Notes: generated by a model not told the origin, from the sequence alone. A DNA stretch of 64,000 nucleotides from CAXXHQ01 sp963665265 (GCA_963665265.2 OY762224.2:3224001-3288000); one strand, 5' to 3'; counted from the first letter of the stretch, positions 7,972 through 16,872 are shown. A program made the numbers and translations.

Positions 7972-9923
7972 CAGCCGAATCGCTCCTCGTAGTCCTGATC
8001 AAAGAACTTATCCGGCCAAGGTTGCAGGAACTCTCCGTCCTCTCCAATGGCAATTTCAAATGGGCTGGTTTGTCCGTCCCTTGGCTCGACGTAGACGGCT
8101 ATCACACACGCCGGGCTGACAGGGATTCCGTTGAATGGTTGGCCTTGATGGGTTTGTCGAATGCGCCGCAGGATACGGAGAATCAGATGCTCACTGTGGG
8201 TTTCAACAAGGAGAAGCTTGTGTGGCTCGTCGAGGGCCGCCTTGATCAGTAGATCGCCGACGGCGGCTTGCTGAGTGGGGTGAAGATGCAATTCCGGTTG
8301 TTCGAGTTGAACAGCCGATGTCCCATCGGCCAGGACAGCGACGATTACGGGCACAACTTGGGAAATACCCGTGCCGACGCTGTAAGGAGGCAAATCAACA
8401 TTCCTCTCAACATCCCGCAGGTACACTCGCTGCCGAAACGGCATTTTTTCTAACTCGGCAAGCACTTCTTTCATTTTCGCGGAAGGAGTCTCCTCCTCCC
8501 ATTCGAGTCGAAGCATCTCTTCTTGAAATGTGGTTTCGATGTCACGAACAAGCTTGCCAATCAATTGATGGCCAGTGTTGAGGCGATCCTCGTTCCAAAG
8601 CCACGCGGAGACCTCGGCGATCAGGTCACTACGTTTGGTGTCGGCAAGCAAGTCCCACGCGGCTAAGCCCGATGCCCAGCGAGACGGCTCCGGGAATCGT
8701 GGCGGGGAGTGGTCGGTTGGGGGAATATCGCGCATCGGGCCGACATATCGAAAACCGACAAGAAGCTCCCGCAGTAGTTCGCCTGGCCCTGTCACGAGTC
8801 GCGTGAGAAGTTGCTCGACGAACTCCAAGGATCGATCGCGGGCCGATGCAAGTTCCTCCTCACTCAGTTCCTCATGCTCTATGGGAATCTCCGAAAAGTC
8901 GAGCAGCAAGCGTCTGCCCCACGTCGGCAAAGCGTCGTCTGTCCCAACAATCCGAACCAGGATGTCTTCGCGGTCGAGGAATCCGGATAGTAAGCCCTGA
9001 AGAAGGTTCTGGGCAACATCATCGGCAACGGCTGCCGGCCGATCCATTGCAGCAGCAAAGAATGCCAATTGGCCGGAGTCCCGCTTCTTCCCCACCCAAA
9101 GCTTCATCCGCATGCCGTCTTTTTCGTGTGACACAACCCGGATGGTATTTGTCGCGAAATCGCCAAGATCGTGCAGAATCGACACCACCATGCCTTTGAG
9201 ATCGCTTCTGTCGCCGTTAGCGATTGCCGTGAGTTCAGTCGCTGATGGAGATTCCAACTCATCTCCGCCAAAATACACTGAATCCAGAAAAGGGCGAAAC
9301 TCTGGGAAAAGGAAGTCGATAGGGCCGGCCGAATCGGTCCGTTCCTCAGGCCATACTATCGCCGGGTGACGCAGATTCAAGCGGGTCAACATCGCTTGGC
9401 TCTCCACGTCAGTTGCTGTTCCACTTACGGGCACAAATTCGATTCGGGCGAGTTCGATGTTATCCAATCCGACTTCATACGATAATACGACGGGCTGCTG
9501 GTCGCTCGCTGGATTGTCATATCCGACAGTCACTTCGACCCAACCTGACATGACGTCAAGCCCTAACGTGGAGAGATCCATTTCCGAAGTACCAAACTCG
9601 AAAGGAAACTCCATCACGGGGAACTGTTCATGCCACTTGACGCCGCTAAGATTCAGATCAAACCGCAGCTTGACTTGGCGGCCTGGCTCGTGGCGGTGAA
9701 CCAATTCACGGAATCCGCCCAGGTTGACGCACTCACCACCGGTGAGCGTTTGATCGGCGTCCAGATTGTGACGCTCCAACACTTCTCGGGCGTAGTGGAT
9801 CGCGTGCATGATGCTGCTCTTGCCGGCACTGTTGGGGCCGAAAAGCAACGTGATGGGGCGAATCGGTACGGTAATCCGGTCGCCAATGCCTTTGAAGTTT
9901 TCGATAGATATGGAGGTGATCAT
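7971..9923 (-). CDS. AAA/ABC-type ATPase with DUF3696 C-terminus
   Basis: This 650-residue SMC/OLD-like ATPase starts MITSISIENFKGIGDRI. It has Walker A GPNSAGKSS at residues 29-37, a Walker B region QLEQPELHLHP near 540-550 and a switch histidine in ETHSEHLILRILRR. The C-terminus (EIAIGEDGEF, QPWPDKFF) matches the DUF3696 tail found on many phage-defence ATPases. No TOPRIM or HNH domain is present, so it is neither Gabija GajA nor a complete Septu pair. It lies 28 bases after the papain-like gene and overlaps the next gene by one base. By analogy it would sense or gate a partner effector, here probably the 6937-7971 product. Confidence 0.85.
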   Translation of the reverse strand: MITSISIENFKGIGDRITVPIRPITLLFGPNSAGKSSIMHAIHYAREVLERHNLDADQTLTGGECVNLGGFRELVHRHEPGRQVKLRFDLNLSGVKWHEQFPVMEFPFEFGTSEMDLSTLGLDVMSGWVEVTVGYDNPASDQQPVVLSYEVGLDNIELARIEFVPVSGTATDVESQAMLTRLNLRHPAIVWPEERTDSAGPIDFLFPEFRPFLDSVYFGGDELESPSATELTAIANGDRSDLKGMVVSILHDLGDFATNTIRVVSHEKDGMRMKLWVGKKRDSGQLAFFAAAMDRPAAVADDVAQNLLQGLLSGFLDREDILVRIVGTDDALPTWGRRLLLDFSEIPIEHEELSEEELASARDRSLEFVEQLLTRLVTGPGELLRELLVGFRYVGPMRDIPPTDHSPPRFPEPSRWASGLAAWDLLADTKRSDLIAEVSAWLWNEDRLNTGHQLIGKLVRDIETTFQEEMLRLEWEEETPSAKMKEVLAELEKMPFRQRVYLRDVERNVDLPPYSVGTGISQVVPVIVAVLADGTSAVQLEQPELHLHPTQQAAVGDLLIKAALDEPHKLLLVETHSEHLILRILRRIRQTHQGQPFNGIPVSPACVIAVYVEPRDGQTSPFEIAIGEDGEFLQPWPDKFFDQDYEERFG

Positions 9924-9951
9924 GTTCGTGACATGCCGTGGCTGGCCATTG

Positions 9952-10974
9952 TTAGGGCTGCAATTTCCCTATTGTAGCTAGGCTACACGATCTGAACAGA
10001 TCGCCGGGCGTGACAAAGTCGGCGGAAAAGTCCTCCAATGCGTCGGCGGCCGTCAGGGCGGCTTTCGATACGCCCGAACAAAGCTTGATGCCGCCTCTGG
10101 TGGTATCGTGAAGGGCGGCGGCGAAGCCGGCGACCGAATAGCGCAGGTCGTCCATCGTTACCTCGGGACCTGCTTCCATCGTTCTGGCAGCCGCCTTCGG
10201 CAAGCTGCCCGACGATTCCGCCAGATAGGCTTCGATGAGCAAGTCAATCTCGGTATCGCTGACGATCGGCGGCGAGGCGGCCATCATGACCTTGGGTGAT
10301 CCAACGGCTGTTGCCAGGTCGCCGTGCTCCGCTTGGAGGCGGCCAACCAGACTGTCGGGCGGGATTGCGGAAGACACAGCGTCCGCTTGTTTCCGTCGCC
10401 GCCAGCCGAGCAGTCGGGGACGCGATTCGGCCGTACGGAATTCGGCAACTTCAATGGTATACGGATCGTTGTCGCTCTCCACGGCAAGGTCGTAGCAGCG
10501 ATACACGAATTCCGAACAGATCATTGGCTGCTTTCCGTTGCTCTGGCACCAGGCGACAAAGGCAGCCGCTTTGTCGATGGCTGCTTTCGCCAAACGTCGC
10601 ACCAGCGGACTGTTTCCTTCCGTCCGACGAAGCAAACAGATTCCTGCCAACAAAAGAATCTGCCCATAGGCGTAACGTTCGCCCTTGTTCAGATATTCAT
10701 TGGCCAAGTCCAGCACGGGCTGCATGATTGGGGGCGGGTTTGCCAACCTCCGTACGGCAACCCATTCGCAGTCGTCGATGCTGACTGCCAAAGACTGCCG
10801 CTGAAGCCCACCGTTCATCAGTGCCTCGCCAACGGTGCTGCTGTCCACAAGCAGCCCGGCATGGCTGACCTCGGCATCGTCCAGGAGACGAATTGCCTTG
10901 CCGATCAAGGTGTTCGAGCGGTAGAGAAGAATGTCGGCGGGGTGCATATCACGGGCGTCAAATGGTCGAGCCAT
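9952..10974 (-). CDS. YiiX/permuted papain-like (NlpC/P60 superfamily) hydrolase
   Basis: This 340-residue protein starts with the circularly permuted NlpC/P60 pattern: HPADILLYRS (residues 11-20), SHAGLLVD with likely catalytic His38, and MICSEFVYRCYD with likely nucleophile Cys153. Members of this fold cleave amide or ester bonds in peptides, lipids or peptidoglycan. The C-terminal ~140 residues are helical and unrecognised. There is no signal peptide, so it probably acts in the cytoplasm or is exported by other means. GGAGG lies 8 bases before the ATG. It sits between the HD gene (24-base gap) and the ATPase gene (28-base gap) in the same operon. Confidence 0.8.
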   Translation of the reverse strand: MARPFDARDMHPADILLYRSNTLIGKAIRLLDDAEVSHAGLLVDSSTVGEALMNGGLQRQSLAVSIDDCEWVAVRRLANPPPIMQPVLDLANEYLNKGERYAYGQILLLAGICLLRRTEGNSPLVRRLAKAAIDKAAAFVAWCQSNGKQPMICSEFVYRCYDLAVESDNDPYTIEVAEFRTAESRPRLLGWRRRKQADAVSSAIPPDSLVGRLQAEHGDLATAVGSPKVMMAASPPIVSDTEIDLLIEAYLAESSGSLPKAAARTMEAGPEVTMDDLRYSVAGFAAALHDTTRGGIKLCSGVSKAALTAADALEDFSADFVTPGDLFRSCSLATIGKLQP

Positions 10975-10998
10975 GAGCGTTTACTCCTCCAGATAGGG

Positions 10999-12573
10999 TC
11001 ACTTTCCGTGAACGATAAAATCTTCTCCAAACAGACGGAGATGCTTGCGCAAGTCTGCTGCAACCTTGTCTGAATCTCCTGGATAATGGAACACCAGTTT
11101 TGCACCATCGAGTATCAGGCTGTATTTTGCCGCTTCCTTGAACAGCTTCATCCGGTCCTCGGAGGGATCGCCCGATGGCCGCAACCACTCCTGAAGCTGA
11201 TCGCACAAAAAAAGCATCCACGCGATCGGATGGTCTCGAAAATCAACTCCATCCTTGCCAATGAAGTCGATGTACTTGAGGGAATTATGCAAGTAGACCG
11301 CTGCGGCCGCGTCCACACACTCAACGTAGAAGAATTCAACGGCTGAGGCGGTATGATTTTCTGTAACCCGGCGATTGGGATTGTCGTAAACAAGCTCACG
11401 GTCGAGCCGACGACCACCAAGGCGGTTTGCGATTTCGTGGTTAATACGCCGCAACATCAATAGGGATGAAAACACACCATGATCGACCTTGCCGGCATGT
11501 AACCCGGACTCAAGCCATGCGGTCATTATCCTTGCCAACGTATCCGGTGAGTATTGGACATGGAGTTTGTGGCAGATATTTGTGGCCAATAGCTTTATCG
11601 AATTGTCCACAAACATTTCATTGTTGAAGCGTTCCGAGCAGACGTTCTGAATGAGCGGGAGAGTCACAAAATCGCAAAGGCAGTTCAGTGTTATCCCGAA
11701 AGACGCCTTGCATGGTGAGATTGAGCAGCCAAGCTGCCCAACCGCTTCGCCGACATAATCCTCGATTTGTTTTGAGGCAAGCTCCAGTGGGTATGCTGCA
11801 TCATGGAGGATGGCCGCAAGTCCCCATCGTCGTTGAAAGATCGCATCGACATCCGCTACAGTGTGAGGGTAATGATCGCAGACACAGAGGCTTCTTGCAT
11901 CGAGGTCGGCGACAGCATCAGCCACTTCATTGACGGCTTCAATAATGTGTCGTCCAGGCCCGCAACACCTCAAGTAAGGCGTCATCGCTCCAGCCAAACC
12001 AGAAGCCGCATCAGTCGCACGATCCGAAGGAGAACATGCCGGGCAGTCAGTCAACAGTCGATTTATGTCATCAGTTGGGATTGGAAACACTCCGGGAATT
12101 CTTTTCCTGGTCTGCTCAAGCGATTCTCCCGGTGTGAATAGGCTTGGAAAGCACGAATACGACAGTTGCGGTGAGCTAAAGAGCGCCTGTGCATCGCACC
12201 AATGCGTATCGGCAATCACCGCAAGTAGGGCACCATCCGGCCGGAGCATCTTGAAATACAGAGCCAGCCCGAGGAGGTAAAGGTGTGCAGAGTGCAGAAT
12301 ATGGTCCCGGTGGGCTGGTAGTAAATACCTCATTGCCTTCTCTGCCGACGCAAGTCGCTTTTTGACGAGAGTGTTCCATGTCTCTTGGCACTCGCAGAGC
12401 TTGGCGACCGATTCCAGAAGCTGGAGAGCCTGCTTTTCCTTGAGGTCAAAAGCCTCTGCCTCGGACACTTTAGCATCCGGCACTTCAAGGAATTGCAGTG
12501 CAAGTCCTTTGTCAATAAGGCTTGCTGGCATCTCGTTCACGGCGTCGCGCAGAAAGTCATTCACGTTTGGCAT
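10999..12573 (-). CDS. HD-superfamily phosphohydrolase-like protein
   Basis: This is a 524-residue helical protein. Metal-site candidates follow HD order: His in AHRDHILHSAH (residues 87-97), the HD pair in AILHDAAYPLE (His257-Asp258) and a late Asp in LFLCDQLQEW. Cysteine-rich patches occur at 176-180 and 203-204. HD proteins in defence loci hydrolyse nucleotides, cyclic nucleotides or nucleic acid; the substrate here is unknown. The start lacks a strong ribosome site and follows the membrane-protein gene by 51 bases. Assignment to the HD superfamily rests on motif spacing only, so it is a moderate call. It belongs to the TIR operon by strand and spacing. Confidence 0.7.
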   Translation of the reverse strand: MPNVNDFLRDAVNEMPASLIDKGLALQFLEVPDAKVSEAEAFDLKEKQALQLLESVAKLCECQETWNTLVKKRLASAEKAMRYLLPAHRDHILHSAHLYLLGLALYFKMLRPDGALLAVIADTHWCDAQALFSSPQLSYSCFPSLFTPGESLEQTRKRIPGVFPIPTDDINRLLTDCPACSPSDRATDAASGLAGAMTPYLRCCGPGRHIIEAVNEVADAVADLDARSLCVCDHYPHTVADVDAIFQRRWGLAAILHDAAYPLELASKQIEDYVGEAVGQLGCSISPCKASFGITLNCLCDFVTLPLIQNVCSERFNNEMFVDNSIKLLATNICHKLHVQYSPDTLARIMTAWLESGLHAGKVDHGVFSSLLMLRRINHEIANRLGGRRLDRELVYDNPNRRVTENHTASAVEFFYVECVDAAAAVYLHNSLKYIDFIGKDGVDFRDHPIAWMLFLCDQLQEWLRPSGDPSEDRMKLFKEAAKYSLILDGAKLVFHYPGDSDKVAADLRKHLRLFGEDFIVHGK

Positions 12574-12624
12574 GTTGTCAACCCAATGGATTCCAATACT
12601 TCTGATGTGTTTTGTCCCGTCATC

Positions 12625-13356
12625 TCAAGCCGTCTTTGCCGAGAGCTTCTCCCCGCCGGCAACCTTTCGGAGCCAGTTTGTGTAAACGACAATCCCTTGG
12701 TTGACCTGTTTCAGATCAGCAATGAGCGCCTCGTAGTCTGGATACTCTCGCTGAATCGCCTGAGGAGCCTTGTCGGGTTCGTCTGAAGCACGCTTGTCAT
12801 ACCAGCGTCGGAACTTGGCTTGCCATTTCGTTAGGTGAGGCCGGATTCCGACGTTCAAGACCTCAACCATAATCTCAACAAGTCGTTGCGAGTCGGGGCA
12901 GGTGGCAAGGCGGTGCGCCGGAACGGTTTTCGCCAGAGATCGCAACTTGCTAAATAACTCGTACCAAGAGTTGTAGACTTCCACGATGGTGTCGTGCTCC
13001 TCATCGAACGGCAAGCCAGCCTTCCGCGTGATGAGTTCAATCCAGGCTTCGTATGCGATCCTTACATTCTCACGATTGGCTCGTACCGTGAATTTTGGAA
13101 GCCCGAAGATCGTCGTCTCCGCTTCAACCATCTCGAACTGCCGAAATAGCGTTGGTAGTGTCCGCCGATTCCACCAGATGAGGAACAGCACGGCAAGCAC
13201 GGCCAGGATATATATCACCGGCCCAATCTTGATCTGAATCGCCCAGCCATCGAGGCCGATACCAATGAACTGTTTCCAAACGGATGCTGTGTCCGGGAAT
13301 GGACCAGTCGGACTTGAGGAGGCTTGCGAGAAGAGCGCTAAGAGGTAGCCCATCAT
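12625..13356 (-). CDS. Membrane-anchored protein of the TIR operon
   Basis: This is a 243-residue protein with a strong transmembrane helix (VIYILAVLAVLFLIWW, about residues 48-63), preceded by a short periplasmic or hydrophobic N-terminus and followed by a basic RRTLPTLFRQ stop-transfer stretch. The remaining ~170 residues should be a cytoplasmic helical domain with many W/Y/R. Its ATG overlaps the stop of the upstream TIR-like gene by four bases (ATGA), with GAAGGA as ribosome site, so the two are translationally coupled and likely act together. It may be a membrane effector or an anchor for the TIR-like protein. The family is not recognised. Confidence 0.75.
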   Translation of the reverse strand: MMGYLLALFSQASSSPTGPFPDTASVWKQFIGIGLDGWAIQIKIGPVIYILAVLAVLFLIWWNRRTLPTLFRQFEMVEAETTIFGLPKFTVRANRENVRIAYEAWIELITRKAGLPFDEEHDTIVEVYNSWYELFSKLRSLAKTVPAHRLATCPDSQRLVEIMVEVLNVGIRPHLTKWQAKFRRWYDKRASDEPDKAPQAIQREYPDYEALIADLKQVNQGIVVYTNWLRKVAGGEKLSAKTA

Positions 13357-13886
13357 AGATTCCTTCCCATCATGTCACGCGAGTTGACAATCGATCGGGT
13401 ATTCTTCGACTTCGCCAGAGCCGCTTGAATGGCACCGGCAAACGCTATTGGTTCAGTGATCCAGCCCGCCCAATGAGCAAATCCACTTTGGATGTTGTCG
13501 TGCAGCCGAGCGGGTATGGTAACAAGACCATTGGAACCGGCAACCAAGGTCGGTAACTGGATCCCCAGCAGCGCATGTTCCTTGTCGAGCGTAGCCTTGA
13601 TTTCCCAATCGATGTACTTGCGTTTCCAAGACTCGGTACCGCAAAGGACAATCGTCAGCGATGTTCCGGTGATGAAGTTCTCGCGAATGGTCCGCATGAC
13701 ATAGTCCACGTTGTCGCTGTCAATGCTCTCTTTCAGAGATCGGTCGGTGACCAAATCATAGGTGTTGGCAAACGACCGGACCAAGGAGTCATACCATACT
13801 TGGTCATTATCGTGGTGATAGCTGACAAACACCCGAGGCTTGACCGGTTGGTACGGTTGGCTGTAAAGGCTGCCGTATGTGCTCAC
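13353..13886 (-). CDS. TIR-like (ThsB/MTH538-type) domain protein
   Basis: This is a 177-residue protein. KPRVFVSYHHDNDQVWYDSL (residues 16-35) is the first strand of the MTH538/ThsB-type TIR-like fold, and SWKRKYIDWEI around residue 90 holds the conserved W94-E95 near which TIR catalytic glutamates lie. ThsB proteins sense phage and make cyclic ADP-ribose isomers from NAD+. No ThsA (SIR2 or Macro) effector is present here, so this is not canonical Thoeris. It starts with GTG behind GCAGGAAA, follows the TIR gene by 13 bases and overlaps the membrane-protein gene by four. Confidence 0.85.
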   Translation of the reverse strand: MSTYGSLYSQPYQPVKPRVFVSYHHDNDQVWYDSLVRSFANTYDLVTDRSLKESIDSDNVDYVMRTIRENFITGTSLTIVLCGTESWKRKYIDWEIKATLDKEHALLGIQLPTLVAGSNGLVTIPARLHDNIQSGFAHWAGWITEPIAFAGAIQAALAKSKNTRSIVNSRDMMGRNL

Positions 13887-13899
13887 TATTTCCTGCTTT

Positions 13900-14370
13900 C
13901 TACCGTTGTCCCAACGATGCCTTCAGTTCGCGATGAAAATCATCTGGTGTTGTGATGTTGCGATATGCCATTGCATATTTCAATTGGAGCGGCTGAGCCG
14001 ACTTGTCACGGTGATAGGCTTCGGCGAATTTGTCCAGGTGAGCGGGTTGTGTCAAGATAGGCCACTCAGTCAGATACTCCGGGAGAGTCGAAGTACTGGA
14101 GTCGTAGGTTGCAATCCGCCGCGGTGCCTCACGGGCAACGCCCACTTCAAACGGCACCCACCAGGACTCTCGGGTCGCATCCGTGACCAACGCCATCAGG
14201 TGTGTACAGCGACGGATGGCATCCACCAATAGCGACGTAATGTGCTGCGTGGACTTCAATCGCGGGTCAAAATCGTCCAAATAGCAGGTGATACTGTGCT
14301 GGCGAAGCCGAAGAGCAATGGCTTGTGCTTTGTCATCGTCTTGGGTTCGGTGAGAAATGAATACGGGCAT
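13900..14370 (-). CDS. TIR-domain protein
   Basis: This 156-residue protein is essentially one TIR domain. MPVFISHRTQDDDKAQAIAL is the TIR_2-type first strand and helix, ITCYLDDFDPRL the second strand, and ESWWVPFEVGVA contains the likely catalytic Glu75. Bacterial TIR domains cleave NAD+ or make cyclic nucleotides on infection. AGGAG lies 8 bases before the ATG. It follows the DUF1883 gene by 18 bases; DUF1883 and TIR domains are often fused in one protein, so the split pair probably acts as one unit. A second, differently built TIR-like protein is encoded directly downstream. Confidence 0.9.
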   Translation of the reverse strand: MPVFISHRTQDDDKAQAIALRLRQHSITCYLDDFDPRLKSTQHITSLLVDAIRRCTHLMALVTDATRESWWVPFEVGVAREAPRRIATYDSSTSTLPEYLTEWPILTQPAHLDKFAEAYHRDKSAQPLQLKYAMAYRNITTPDDFHRELKASLGQR

Positions 14371-14388
14371 AAGGGCTCCTATTGTTTG

Positions 14389-14649
14389 CTATCCGACAAC
14401 GGTCACGGAATGACGAAGCGTTCCGCTTGCTCCGCCTAGGTCGATTACCAAGTGCCAATGCCCGCTGTGTGGCGGCGACAAATGAACTGGCGATTGTTTT
14501 ACCAAGCCACCGTGGTACCGAAAGCCACGGCCAGCGCGATAGTTCTGAAATTGACTATCGTCCAGCAACATGACGTTGGCTTGCTTATCCAACGTGACGA
14601 CGACCGTCTGGTCTGATGAAAGATGAAAGTCTTGATGTAAGAAGTCCAT
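14389..14649 (-). CDS. DUF1883 protein, first gene of the TIR operon
   Basis: This 86-residue beta-rich protein matches DUF1883: MDFLHQDFHLSSDQTVVVTL, VMLLDDSQFQNYRAG, then RGFRYHGG and PPHSGHWHLVIDLGG. The ATG at 14649 was chosen because DUF1883 proteins begin at this MDFLH segment and GGAG precedes it; a longer frame to 14685 would need a TTG start. DUF1883 is known mostly as a partner of TIR domains, probably as a sensing or scaffolding module. The gene is the first behind a sigma-54 type promoter (14754-14772) and heads eight closely spaced genes that end at 6937. Confidence 0.85.
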   Translation of the reverse strand: MDFLHQDFHLSSDQTVVVTLDKQANVMLLDDSQFQNYRAGRGFRYHGGLVKQSPVHLSPPHSGHWHLVIDLGGASGTLRHSVTVVG

Positions 14650-14753
14650 AAAGGTCTCCGCAAGTTTGTCTAACGGCTCCGACAACAGGTTTGTGGTGCA
14701 GCAAAACGCCTACATTGTTTGACCACAACGTTGGCGAGGATGGCGTTGATATG

Positions 14754-14772
14754 AAGCAAGTTCTATGCCAAA
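14754..14772 (-). promoter_or_regulatory. Sigma-54 (-24/-12) type promoter of the TIR operon
   Basis: The minus strand reads TTTGGCATAGAACTTGCTT. Against TGGCAC-N5-TTGCW it has the invariant GG and GC at exact spacing and one mismatch (T for the last C of the -24 element). The GC lies 107 bases before the DUF1883 start codon, almost the same as at hsdR (105 bases). The leader in between shows no gene. A sigma-54 activator gene lies 7.3 kb away in the same element. Confidence 0.7.
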
Positions 14773-14779
14773 CGAAAAT

Positions 14780-14880
14780 CTGCCGGCAGAACAACTATTC
14801 AAGCGTCCATGCTATTGCCTAGCCGCCATATACTGCCCAATATGCGTGCTTCTTGCGGATGGCTGCCTGCCATAATGGCA
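14780..14880. promoter_or_regulatory. Palindromes upstream of the TIR-operon promoter, possible activator sites
   Basis: CTGCCGGCAG at 14780-14789 is a perfect palindrome, and TGCCATAATGGCA at 14868-14880 is a perfect 6-bp inverted repeat around one base. They lie about 10 and 100 bases upstream of the -24 element, a typical place for enhancer sites of sigma-54 activators. No identical copy was found upstream of hsdR, so the assignment is tentative. Confidence 0.3.
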
Positions 14881-14959
14881 GACCGCTCGACGCAAGACAC
14901 AACGGCTTTTGTGACAGTACAGCCGAGTTTGTTGCTGGGCTGCATTCTGCGGAATTGGC

Positions 14960-15694
14960 CTAGCGCATGTACCAATCTGGAATCAGGTCAAGGTGACGAA
15001 GCAGCATTCTGCCGAGGCGCGTGATTTCCGTGCCACTGGCCTTCAACATGCCTGTTTTGTCATCGAACTCGGGAAGTTCGCCGCGTCGTGGCTGTTTAAA
15101 CCGTACTCGAACGAGTCCCAGGTCATCGAGATGGGATCGATAACTCGTCTTTAACGCCGCTTCTTCAAACTCATCCTCGGACGATCCCATGTGCGTGGCG
15201 TCGGGGGCCAAGAGTTCTTGATGCTTATTCCTGAAATCAGCGTCCAAGTGGATGTCTTCGCGCGTCAGTGCCAATCTGCTGCGAAGGATGACAATTTCCG
15301 CGTCGTTGAGTTGCCCAAGCAGCCATAGCATCCGCTTGGTTTGGGCTTGGTTCAGTTCTTCGGCGGAAATACCGTTGGCGACGACACTGGCAATGTGTTC
15401 CAATCGTTCCTGCGTCGTGGCTCGGGCGGCCTGCGTAAAGGCGTCTTCCAGCAGGTCAACGACTTCCGGCTGTGGTAGTCGCGTTTCCAGAAGGGACTGC
15501 TCAATTCCGTCCAGGCGATCGTTCAGGAGTTGGAGGAACCGGGCAATTCGGTCGAGGCGTTGGTTCGGGATGATGTTGCCAACGATCTCGGCAATAAGCG
15601 ATCCCGCGATTGGAATTGCCCCCGTGACGCCCTTGGCCAGGCTTGTCACAACGTCGATGCTCGTATTGCCGAGTTTCGGTGGTTCTGAAATCAT
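14960..15694 (-). CDS. Fourth gene of the type I R-M operon; helical protein with a hydrophobic hairpin
   Basis: This 244-residue protein follows hsdS by two bases, so it is part of that operon. Near residues 18-42 lies a hydrophobic, glycine-rich segment (GAIPIAGSLIAEIVGNIIP), followed by amphipathic helices (LDRIARFLQLLNDRLDGIEQ). That layout recalls pore-forming or membrane-inserting toxins found in defence operons, but I do not recognise the family. A TTG at 15700 could extend it by two codons; ATG 15694 is preferred. It is not a standard R-M subunit, so it may be an added effector or a control protein. Confidence 0.75.
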   Translation of the reverse strand: MISEPPKLGNTSIDVVTSLAKGVTGAIPIAGSLIAEIVGNIIPNQRLDRIARFLQLLNDRLDGIEQSLLETRLPQPEVVDLLEDAFTQAARATTQERLEHIASVVANGISAEELNQAQTKRMLWLLGQLNDAEIVILRSRLALTREDIHLDADFRNKHQELLAPDATHMGSSEDEFEEAALKTSYRSHLDDLGLVRVRFKQPRRGELPEFDDKTGMLKASGTEITRLGRMLLRHLDLIPDWYMR

Positions 15695-15696
15695 TC

Positions 15697-16872
15697 TCAA
15701 AGTTCCCCGCGAAAGGCGCTTTGAGCAAGAGAATCAAATAGTTGACCTGCCTCCAGGTCAGCATGTTGAAGCTTGTGATGAAGCTGTGTGCATTCCGCGA
15801 TTCGGTTAGCAAATTCTCGTTGAAGATCGATTGGTGGTAGCGGAACAAGGAGACGCTTGAGTTTTACGCCGGTCAAGTGGGCTATTGTGGCTTGGGAAGT
15901 CACTTCCCGGAAACCCTCGGCCCTCGCCATCTCCCACATGAAATGAAGGATGTATTCAGAGACCGCTTTATCTTTATACGGACGCACTCGGTGTAGCGCC
16001 TTCTGGAAGTAGCATTCAGGTAACTCACCTCGCCAAATCGCGGATCGCCCGATTTCACCGCCTTCGCAGATCAGAACATCGCCGGTCATTAGTGCAAATT
16101 CCTCGCGATCTCCTTCGTCGAAGTCCATTTCGAGCACTTCACCGAGGTCAAACGAATCCCACTGGACATTGCAGTTTCGTAAATAGGGACGGCGATGCGA
16201 TCCTGTCTGTTGTTTTGAATCAAGCATCTTACCCAGTCTCGATTCGCAAACAGCTTCAAACGGCTCTACGGGCCATTTGGCCGAGTTTGTTACAACCGTC
16301 CCAAACATTTCGCGGAAGACAGATATTGGCAATTCCGACACAGACCGAATGGCTCGGTGCCGCTTCCGGCAAATGATGTCCGCTTGGTCCAGAATTCCCG
16401 CAATTCGCTTCTGCTCTGATAACGGTGGAATGGGCACAGTAAGCTCTTTCAGCTTTGAAGCATTGATACCCGGCTGTCCGGCACCTTGCGCACGTGAAGC
16501 AACTTGCCCCCAGTAGTCCGGCGTGTTGAAGAAGTACGCCAGATACCGTGAGTCAATGCAAGACTTGGGGCGGATGCGAATCAAGTATGAGGCAAACACG
16601 GTGTTAGGGGGACATTCACGGATCAAGTAGCTTTTACCTGTCGTAGCTCCCGTCCGTGTAAACACGATGTCTCCCTTCGCGAGTGCGTATCGAGCAAGTT
16701 CACCCGCCCCGCACGAGCAGTATGGCACAGTTGACCAATCAACGTCTCCAGCCTGAATGTCGGTAATTCGCAGGAATTTTGGGCCACTGCTATCGACAGT
16801 GGCTGAAGCTGTAAACCCATAGTCCACACGTTCAGCTAGCTCATCAACTGTGGTTCTTGGCCATTCGGTCAT
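15697..16872 (-). CDS. hsdS: Type I restriction-modification specificity subunit
   Basis: This 391-residue protein has the two target-recognition domains of HsdS. The first contains TRTGATTGKSYLI and ends PIPPLSEQKRIAGILDQAD; the second contains DVLICEGGEIGRSAIWRG and ends VPLPPIDLQREFANRIAE. Each is followed by the helical spacer that sets the distance between half-sites. It determines which bipartite sequence is methylated or cut. Its ATG overlaps the hsdM stop by four bases (ATGA), the usual coupling. The recognition sequence cannot be predicted from the protein. Confidence 0.95.
   Translation of the reverse strand: MTEWPRTTVDELAERVDYGFTASATVDSSGPKFLRITDIQAGDVDWSTVPYCSCGAGELARYALAKGDIVFTRTGATTGKSYLIRECPPNTVFASYLIRIRPKSCIDSRYLAYFFNTPDYWGQVASRAQGAGQPGINASKLKELTVPIPPLSEQKRIAGILDQADIICRKRHRAIRSVSELPISVFREMFGTVVTNSAKWPVEPFEAVCESRLGKMLDSKQQTGSHRRPYLRNCNVQWDSFDLGEVLEMDFDEGDREEFALMTGDVLICEGGEIGRSAIWRGELPECYFQKALHRVRPYKDKAVSEYILHFMWEMARAEGFREVTSQATIAHLTGVKLKRLLVPLPPIDLQREFANRIAECTQLHHKLQHADLEAGQLFDSLAQSAFRGEL

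Noticed and set aside
7971..9923. Gabija or Septu ATPase
   Set aside because: The ATPase ends in DUF3696, has no TOPRIM domain, and its partner has no UvrD helicase or HNH motif.
13353..14649. Canonical Thoeris system
   Set aside because: TIR/ThsB-type proteins are present, but no SIR2- or Macro-type ThsA effector is encoded in or near the operon.
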